The position numbers were made by a program, and so were the translations under genes. From contig QMMB01000253.1 of the NCBI GenBank assembly GCA_003647035.1, forward strand, positions 1 through 5,439: a stretch of 5,439 bases of DNA, in the 5' to 3' direction. This DNA is from Deltaproteobacteria bacterium (GTDB lineage Bacteria > Myxococcota_A > Polyangia > Polyangiales > Houyiibacteriaceae). Position 1 is the first letter of the stretch, and each line of letters begins with the position of its first letter. The notes beneath the pieces were generated by a model. The model was not told the DNA's origin. It was given only the letters and a program-made list of their open reading frames with translations, and searched no databases. Positions 1 to 4,176 of this stretch are shown in pieces.

Positions 1-577
1 AATGGGCAATCGCACCAAAGTTGTGCATCACGCCCTTCGGCCGACCCGTGCTTCCCGACGTGTAGACGATGATCGCCGGCTCTTCGGCGCCGCGGGAAGG
101 ATTGCCTTGGATCGGCTCTGTGCGAGCCGTGATTGCATTCCATGAATCGTAGTCAGTCGGCGGCGCGAGCGGTAGGGAGATGCAAGGCATTTCCGCCGGG
201 ATCCCTTTCTGAATTCCGTCCCAGCCGTCGAGCTTCCCCACGAACAGGAGCTTCGACTCGCTGTGCTCCAAGATGTAGGCGATCGTGTCCGCGTTGAGAG
301 TCGGATAGAGGGCAACGCACACGTGCCCGGCCATCCAAATCGCAAGGTCCGTGAGCATGAAGTGCGCACAGTTCTTCGAGATGAGACCGATGTGGCTACC
401 TGGTTCGAGGTCGAGCGACTTCAGGTGCGCGGCCATGCGCCTCGCCTGGTCCATCGCTTCGCCCCAGGTGTACGTTTCGACCTCGCCGTTGCCGATCGGC
501 TGGGTCAACCACAGCTGGTTGGGTGCCGACCGCTCCCAGCGGTAGGCGTCGTCTAGTGCGAGTTGAAGCTCGGCCAT
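1..577 (-). CDS. AMP-dependent acyl-CoA synthetase/ligase (long-chain FadD-like), N-terminal part only
   Basis: I translated this from the minus strand: 192 codons are open from the ATG at 577-575 to the left edge, where the gene is cut. The protein would activate a carboxylic acid, probably a fatty acid, to an acyl-adenylate and then an acyl-CoA in the cytoplasm. The key evidence is the ATP/AMP-binding P-loop signature YTSGSTGRPKG at residues 172-182. Before it comes a typical ANL-superfamily N-terminal region, with TYTWGEAMDQARRMA at about 35-49, GSHIGLISKN at 60-69 and WMAGHVCVALYPTL at 81-94. Family members run to about 500-600 residues, so roughly two thirds, including the adenylate-binding and C-terminal lid motifs, lies outside the window. 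The start is supported by GAGGAG six bases upstream. It is divergent from the MBL hydrolase gene. The substrate cannot be decided from this part. Confidence 0.93.
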   Translation of the reverse strand, partial: MAELQLALDDAYRWERSAPNQLWLTQPIGNGEVETYTWGEAMDQARRMAAHLKSLDLEPGSHIGLISKNCAHFMLTDLAIWMAGHVCVALYPTLNADTIAYILEHSESKLLFVGKLDGWDGIQKGIPAEMPCISLPLAPPTDYDSWNAITARTEPIQGNPSRGAEEPAIIVYTSGSTGRPKGVMHNFGAIAH

Positions 578-583
578 GGGTCA

Positions 584-589
584 CTCCTC
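584..589 (-). promoter_or_regulatory. Ribosome binding site of the acyl-CoA synthetase gene
   Basis: The minus strand reads GAGGAG here, six bases before the ATG at 577-575. This is a near-consensus Shine-Dalgarno at good spacing, and it fixes the start of the synthetase gene. Confidence 0.75.
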
Positions 590-600
590 GATTTAGCGGG

Positions 601-624
601 GCCCGGAGCATACACCGTCCGGGC
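601..624. repeat. Perfect 7-bp inverted repeat in the divergent promoter region (possible operator)
   Basis: GCCCGGA at 601-607 and its exact reverse complement TCCGGGC at 618-624 flank a 10-bp spacer. The repeat lies between two divergent genes, 24 bp from the synthetase ATG. It also sits just upstream of the extended -10 candidate of the MBL gene. A -10-like TATGCT for the synthetase overlaps its inner edge and spacer. The position suits an operator where a dimeric regulator could control both genes. A GC-rich repeat this short can occur by chance, and no regulator gene is in the window. Confidence 0.4.
607..612 (-). promoter_or_regulatory. Candidate -10 element for the acyl-CoA synthetase gene
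   Basis: The minus strand reads TATGCT here, a TANNNT hexamer in the only AT-richer patch upstream of the gene. Transcription would start near 599-600, giving a leader of about 22 nt that contains the GAGGAG ribosome binding site. I see no convincing -35 hexamer, so this is a weak call based on position and match alone. Confidence 0.25.
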
Positions 625-640
625 GCAGTTGTGCGGGCTT

Positions 641-649
641 TGATACGAT
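641..649 (+). promoter_or_regulatory. Candidate extended -10 promoter element for the MBL hydrolase gene
   Basis: TGATACGAT matches the extended -10 form TGN-TANNNT. Transcription would begin around 656-657, leaving a leader of about 25 nt that contains the GGGAG ribosome binding site before the ATG at 681. No good -35 hexamer is visible at 16-18 bp, which is tolerable for an extended -10 promoter. The same TGATAC(C/G)AT string recurs just before the aldo/keto reductase gene, which strengthens the call a little. Confidence 0.4.
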
Positions 650-669
650 TCCTTGTGATAGCCTCGGGC

Positions 670-674
670 GGGAG
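670..674 (+). promoter_or_regulatory. Ribosome binding site of the MBL hydrolase gene
   Basis: GGGAG lies six bases before the ATG at 681, a reasonable Shine-Dalgarno. It supports this ATG as the start. Confidence 0.6.
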
Positions 675-680
675 TCGCGC

Positions 681-1424
681 ATGGGACAGGTCCGAGTACG
701 TATCGTGGGAAGTGGCGATGCCTTTGGGAGTGGCGGAAGGTTTCAGACCTGCATCGCGATCCGTGCGCCGAACGACCTATTCCTCGTCGATTGCGGAGCC
801 TCGTCACTGATCGCGCTGCGCCAGCAGCAGATCGAGCCGCGCGACGTGAGCAAGATCCTGATCACCCATTTGCACGGGGACCACTTCGGCGGCCTTCCAT
901 TCTTCTTGCTCGATGCCCAGCTGGTGTCCAAGCGCACCGCCCCACTGACACTGGCCGGGCCGCCGGGTCTGGAAGAGCGCCTGATGGAGGCCATGGAGAT
1001 TTTCTTCCCTGGGTCGTCCAAGGTCGATCCCAATTTCGAAGTCCGGTTCATCGAGCTCAAGCCTCGAACGCCCACCGCCATCGACGAGATCGAGGTCACC
1101 GCGTTTCCGGCGGCTCATTTCAGCGGCTCGCCATCGTACAGCTTGCGAGTCGCAGTCGAGGACAAGGTGTTCGTGTATTCAGGCGACACCCAGTGGACCG
1201 ACACCCTGATCGAAGCCTCCGACGACGCCGACCTGTTCCTTTGCGAGTCCTACGTGTTCGACAAGGAGGTCCCACTCCACAACTCCTACCGCAACATCAT
1301 GCAGAATCGCGCACGCCTCACCTGCAAACGGATCCTTCTCACGCATATGAGTGAAGACGTATTGGAGCGGGCCGACAAAGTCGAATTGCCGATGGCCGAG
1401 GACGGACTGCAGCTCACCTTGTGA
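681..1424 (+). CDS. Metallo-beta-lactamase-fold hydrolase, RNase Z-like
   Basis: The 247-residue protein is a predicted cytoplasmic metal-dependent hydrolase with no signal peptide or membrane segment. The zinc-binding motif HxHxDH is intact (H63, H65, D67, H68). Other likely ligands are H146 in AAHFSGSPSYSLR, D169 in YSGDTQW and H222 in ILLTHMSED. The order and spacing, and the opening strand VRIVGSGDAFGSGGRFQTC, resemble the RNase Z/AtsA-like branch. At 247 residues it is shorter than typical tRNase Z (about 300), and I see no flexible exosite arm. A tRNA 3'-processing role is therefore unlikely, and a small-molecule ester, lactone or phosphoester hydrolase is as plausible. A Shine-Dalgarno supports the start. 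The next gene follows after 61 bases on the same strand. The fold is secure; the substrate is unknown. Confidence 0.92.
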   Translation: MGQVRVRIVGSGDAFGSGGRFQTCIAIRAPNDLFLVDCGASSLIALRQQQIEPRDVSKILITHLHGDHFGGLPFFLLDAQLVSKRTAPLTLAGPPGLEERLMEAMEIFFPGSSKVDPNFEVRFIELKPRTPTAIDEIEVTAFPAAHFSGSPSYSLRVAVEDKVFVYSGDTQWTDTLIEASDDADLFLCESYVFDKEVPLHNSYRNIMQNRARLTCKRILLTHMSEDVLERADKVELPMAEDGLQLTL

Positions 1425-1465
1425 GAAGAGCAGGCCGACAGGTCGAGGTGGCGCAACTGACGCTT

Positions 1466-1476
1466 CCTAGACTAGG
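1466..1476. repeat. Short palindrome CCTAG-A-CTAGG before the SDR gene
   Basis: CCTAG at 1466-1470 and CTAGG at 1472-1476 form a perfect 5-bp inverted repeat around one base, ending nine bases before the SDR start codon. It overlaps the candidate -10 hexamer and contains an in-frame TAG stop at 1468-1470. It could be a regulator site or chance. Confidence 0.3.
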
Positions 1477-1478
1477 CT
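1473..1478 (+). promoter_or_regulatory. Candidate -10 hexamer of a leaderless promoter for the SDR gene
   Basis: TAGGCT (TANNNT) ends exactly seven bases before the ATG at 1486, where a -10 would place the transcript start on the start codon itself. No Shine-Dalgarno is visible before this ATG, as expected for a leaderless mRNA. No clear -35 is seen. Confidence 0.35.
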
Positions 1479-1485
1479 CTCGGGC

Positions 1486-2178
1486 ATGTTGGATTTTTCT
1501 GGTCGGGAGGCCGTGGTCACCGGGGGAACCGGAGCGCTCGGCAGTGCCGTAGTGGGCCGTCTCCTCGACGCCGGGGCGACGGTTCACGTTCCCGTGTACG
1601 CGGCCCAAGAGCTCGAAGAGTTTCCCTATCGGGACCACGCTGCTGTGAAGATTTACGAGGGTTTCGATCTGAGCGTCGACGAGGACGTGACGCGGCTCTT
1701 TGGCGAAGCAGCCTCGCTGTACGCGAGCATTCATGTCGCGGGCGGCTTTGCGATGGGCCCGATCGTTTCCACGAGCCTCGAGGCCTGGGACAATCTGATG
1801 CGGATGAACGCCACGACGTGCTTTCTCTCGTGCCGGGAAGCGGTGAAGGCGATGGACGGTCGCGAAGGGCGCATCGTCAATGTGGCCGCGCGACCCGCGC
1901 TCGTGCCCACCGGTCAGATGACTGCGTACGCCGCCTCCAAGGCCGCGGTCGCCGCGCTGACGCTCTCGCTGGCCGAAGAGCTTGCCGAGTCCTCGATTTG
2001 GGTGAACGCCATCATCCCGAGCATCATCGACACGAGCGCGAATCGCGCTGCCATGCCGGACGCCGACCACCGCGCGTGGCCCAAGCCCCAGCAGATCGCC
2101 GAGACCGTCGCTTTCCTGGCTTCGCCACAGAACGCGGTCACTCGTGGGGCTCTCGTGCCTGTGTACGGGAAGAGCTAG
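1486..2178 (+). CDS. Short-chain dehydrogenase/reductase, dihydropteridine-reductase-like
   Basis: This 230-residue classical SDR has a Rossmann glycine motif TGGTGALGS (12-20), HVAGG at 83-87 in place of NNAG, and the catalytic pair Y148/K152 in YAASK. Position 135, where the catalytic Ser normally sits 13 residues before Tyr, is Ala (VNVAARPAL). This and other features match quinonoid dihydropteridine reductase as I recall it: GGxGALGS, VAGGxAxG, an Ala-for-Ser site, and the C-terminal DT-x2-NR-x2-MP-x-AD-x3-W block, here DTSANRAAMPDADHRAW (182-198). It likely reduces a quinonoid pterin or similar compound with NAD(P)H. The Asp that favours NADH after strand beta-2 is not obvious (VHVPVYAA). 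The ATG at 1486 is the first start after an in-frame TAG at 1468-1470. It may be cotranscribed with the downstream reductase, 24 bases away. The SDR family is certain; the DHPR-like assignment is good; the substrate is inferred. Confidence 0.92.
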   Translation: MLDFSGREAVVTGGTGALGSAVVGRLLDAGATVHVPVYAAQELEEFPYRDHAAVKIYEGFDLSVDEDVTRLFGEAASLYASIHVAGGFAMGPIVSTSLEAWDNLMRMNATTCFLSCREAVKAMDGREGRIVNVAARPALVPTGQMTAYAASKAAVAALTLSLAEELAESSIWVNAIIPSIIDTSANRAAMPDADHRAWPKPQQIAETVAFLASPQNAVTRGALVPVYGKS

Positions 2179-2186
2179 GCGCCCCG

Positions 2187-2195
2187 TGATACCAT
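2187..2195 (+). promoter_or_regulatory. Candidate extended -10 of a leaderless promoter for the aldo/keto reductase gene
   Basis: TGATACCAT (TGN-TANNNT) lies in the 24-base gap after the SDR stop and ends seven bases before the ATG at 2203. The predicted transcript start therefore falls on or next to the ATG. No Shine-Dalgarno is visible in the gap. It differs by one base from the element at 641-649. Confidence 0.4.
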
Positions 2196-2202
2196 CGGCG
2201 CA

Positions 2203-3204
2203 ATGAGGTACACGCATCTCGGACGGACGGGAGTGACCGTTTCTCGGATTTGCCTTGGCTGCATGAGTTACGGCACGCCGCAGTGGCGACCCTGGGTCCA
2301 TGACTCGGACGCGTCCGCGCCGTTCTTCAAGAGGGCGATCGAAGCCGGCATCAACTTCTTCGACACGGCCGACATGTACTCGATCGGCATTAGCGAAGAG
2401 GTGACCGGCCGATGGCTACGAGAATACGGCAATCTCGACGAACTGGTGATCGGGACGAAGGTCTTCTTCCCGATGAGCGACCGCCCCAACATGGGTGGGC
2501 TCTCGCGCAAACACATCCAGCAAGCATGCGAGGACAGCCTCCGGCGATTGGGAGTCGAGACGATCGACCTCTACCAAATCCACCGCCTCGACCCGGACAC
2601 GCCGATGGAAGAGATGCTGGCCGCCTTGGACCAACTGGTCACACAAGGGAAGGTTCGGTACCTCGGCGCCAGCTCCATGTACGCGTGGCAGTTCCAGCGG
2701 ATGCTCTCGACGTCGGAGCGCAACGGTTGGGCCCGCTTCGTCACGATGCAAAACCACTACAACCTCGTCTACCGGGAAGAGGAGCGAGAGATGATGCCGC
2801 TCTGCGAGGACCAGGGCATCGGTGTGATTCCGTGGTCACCATTGGCTCGCGGCATGCTCGCGGGCACGCGAACCAAGTTGGGGGATAGCTCCACCAGCCG
2901 GTCGTCCACTGATGGACTCGACCAGATTCTCTACGATCAGCCGTCCGATTGGGACGTGGTCGAGGCGGTCAAGAGTGTGGCGGCCGAGCGGGGAGAGCCG
3001 CCAGCCCGTGTCGCGCTGGCCTGGCTTCTCTCCAAGCCCACGGTGACCGCGCCGATCGTGGGTGCGACCAAGCTCGAGCATTTGGACGATGCCATTGCAG
3101 CGGCCGAGATCGAGCTCAGCGCCGACGAGGTGGTGACTCTCGAAGCGCCGTATCGCGCGCATCCGGTCAGGGGCGTGGCTGCACCGCGCACTTCGGCGAA
3201 GTAG
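2203..3204 (+). CDS. Aldo/keto reductase, YajO-like
   Basis: This 333-residue protein is a full-length (beta/alpha)8 NAD(P)H-dependent aldo/keto reductase, predicted cytoplasmic. The catalytic tetrad is intact: D54 and Y59 in FFDTADMYS, K86 in GTKVFF and H127 in YQIHRLD. Family blocks run in order: LGRTGVTVSRICLGCMSYG (6-24), VRYLGASSMYAWQF (151-164), NHYNLVYREEEREMMPLC (184-201), IPWSPLARGMLAG (209-221), and a C-terminal cofactor-loop region ALAWLLSKPTVTAPIVGATK (271-290). The YREEEREM-PLC and RYLGASSM stretches and the APY-x-HPV-x-G tail closely resemble E. coli YajO, a family linked to 1-deoxyxylulose 5-phosphate formation in suppressor strains. General aldehyde or ketone reduction is the safer call. 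No Shine-Dalgarno precedes the ATG; a leaderless promoter may. Its stop lies one base from the stop of the opposing epimerase gene. Confidence 0.95.
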   Translation: MRYTHLGRTGVTVSRICLGCMSYGTPQWRPWVHDSDASAPFFKRAIEAGINFFDTADMYSIGISEEVTGRWLREYGNLDELVIGTKVFFPMSDRPNMGGLSRKHIQQACEDSLRRLGVETIDLYQIHRLDPDTPMEEMLAALDQLVTQGKVRYLGASSMYAWQFQRMLSTSERNGWARFVTMQNHYNLVYREEEREMMPLCEDQGIGVIPWSPLARGMLAGTRTKLGDSSTSRSSTDGLDQILYDQPSDWDVVEAVKSVAAERGEPPARVALAWLLSKPTVTAPIVGATKLEHLDDAIAAAEIELSADEVVTLEAPYRAHPVRGVAAPRTSAK

Positions 3205-3205
3205 C

Positions 3206-4174
3206 TCAGGGAAGAGGGCCTCGCGCCCGAGCGTAGAGCTCGAATGCTTCGCGGCTGGTGAGCTGCGGTGTGTAGCCGTACTCCTCCTTGAGGCGCCGGT
3301 TCGAGAGCACGGGCCGGTAACGCAGGAACGCAACGCGCTCCGGGCCGTTCTCGGTCAAGCCCAAGCGCTTGAGCGTCCACAACATCGCTTTCACGAGCGA
3401 GCCCGGCAGCGGGACGTAGGGCTTGTTGAGCAGTCGCGCGATCTCGCGTGGGGTCAACGCGCCATCGCCCGCCTGGTTGTAAACGCCGACTTTGTCGGAG
3501 AAGACCGCGTCGACGATACACGCGACGAGGTCTTGATCCCAGATGAACACAAAGGGCGATTCCGACCCAACGATGCCCAGCACGACGGGTTTCTCGAAGA
3601 GGTCCGTGACGGGACTGTGTACATCCTCCCCCACGACCGTGCCCGGGCGGAAAACGACCTGCCGCAGCTCGGGACGCTCCTCTCGCCACTGCGCCAACAT
3701 GGTTTCGACGAGGCGCTTGTTCTTGGAGTACTCGAACTCGTCGTTGCCGCGAAGAGGATCGTTCTCGTCGAGCCACTCGGGGTTGTCCGGGTGGTATCCG
3801 TAGGCCGCTCCGCTCGAGGTGACGATCAGCCTCGTCGCCGACGAGTCCTCGCACGCTTCGAGAATGTTCTTCGTCCCGAGAACATCCACACGGTAGGCCA
3901 GGTCAGCCGGCGCGCCCTTGGGCGCACGAATGATCGACGCGAGATGCACGACGGTATCGATGCCGTGTCTACGAAAAAGGTCCTTGAGGGCGTGATCGCA
4001 GATGTCGCCCTGTTCGTAGACGACCCCATCGATCCGTTCCGAAGCGTCGAACTCGGTCCAGTCTAGCGCGACCAGCACCGATAGTTCGTCCAAGCGTTGG
4101 GCGAGAGCCGCGACGCAAAGGCGGCCGACGTAACCGGCCGCCCCGGTCACCAACACCGCCGGGCCGGAGCCCAT
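3206..4174 (-). CDS. NAD-dependent epimerase/dehydratase (extended SDR)
   Basis: The protein has 322 residues. It begins with the Rossmann motif VLVTGAAGYVG (7-17), followed by GDICD (56-60), VVHLAS (75-80), VTSSGAAYG (118-126) with the catalytic Ser/Thr region, and YSKNK (149-153) supplying Y149 and K153. RPGTVVGE (176-183) and a substrate-binding C-terminal domain follow. It belongs to the extended SDRs, which act on nucleotide sugars, steroids or other alcohols and ketones; the substrate is undetermined. A start 38 codons upstream at 4288 is open, but that extension is read out of frame through the ThDP-enzyme gene and is rich in Arg. The ATG at 4174-4172 puts the glycine motif at the usual distance and overlaps the upstream stop as TGATG. 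A weak AGGAA at 4186-4190 lies 11 bases upstream. It is probably the last gene of the operon. Confidence 0.93.
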   Translation of the reverse strand: MGSGPAVLVTGAAGYVGRLCVAALAQRLDELSVLVALDWTEFDASERIDGVVYEQGDICDHALKDLFRRHGIDTVVHLASIIRAPKGAPADLAYRVDVLGTKNILEACEDSSATRLIVTSSGAAYGYHPDNPEWLDENDPLRGNDEFEYSKNKRLVETMLAQWREERPELRQVVFRPGTVVGEDVHSPVTDLFEKPVVLGIVGSESPFVFIWDQDLVACIVDAVFSDKVGVYNQAGDGALTPREIARLLNKPYVPLPGSLVKAMLWTLKRLGLTENGPERVAFLRYRPVLSNRRLKEEYGYTPQLTSREAFELYARARGPLP

Positions 4175-4176
4175 CA
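4172..4176 (-). promoter_or_regulatory. Stop-start overlap TGATG (translational coupling)
   Basis: The minus strand reads TGATG: the TGA of the ThDP-enzyme gene (4176-4174) shares its A with the ATG of the epimerase gene (4174-4172). Such one-base overlaps usually mean that ribosomes ending the first gene re-initiate on the second, tying their expression together. The weak AGGAA at 4186-4190 may assist. Confidence 0.7.

Noticed and set aside
629..649. TTGTGC followed by TACGAT as a -35/-10 pair
   Set aside because: The spacer is only 9 bp, far from the usual 16-18 bp, so TTGTGC cannot be the -35 for this -10.
263..810. Plus-strand frames of 97 and 95 codons around the synthetase start and the divergent region
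   Set aside because: They overlap the synthetase N-terminus or the MBL gene in another frame and show no family resemblance. The divergent reading explains the region with good ribosome binding sites on both sides.
1425..1485. Possible terminator between the MBL and SDR genes
   Set aside because: I found no GC-rich stem followed by a T run; the only symmetry is the short CCTAGACTAGG palindrome, which is too weak for a terminator hairpin.
1414..2301. 295-codon open frame on the minus strand opposite the SDR gene
   Set aside because: It is antisense to a clearly functional SDR, is rich in Arg, His and Gly without any recognisable motif, and spans two gene boundaries. Long antisense frames are common in GC-rich genes.
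2937..3854. 305-codon open frame on the minus strand overlapping the aldo/keto reductase and the epimerase
   Set aside because: It covers the ends of two well-supported genes in another frame, has low-complexity Arg/Ala/Gly composition and shows no domain.
3533..4066. 177-codon plus-strand frame opposite the epimerase gene
   Set aside because: It is a shadow of the epimerase's conserved core, with no recognisable protein family.
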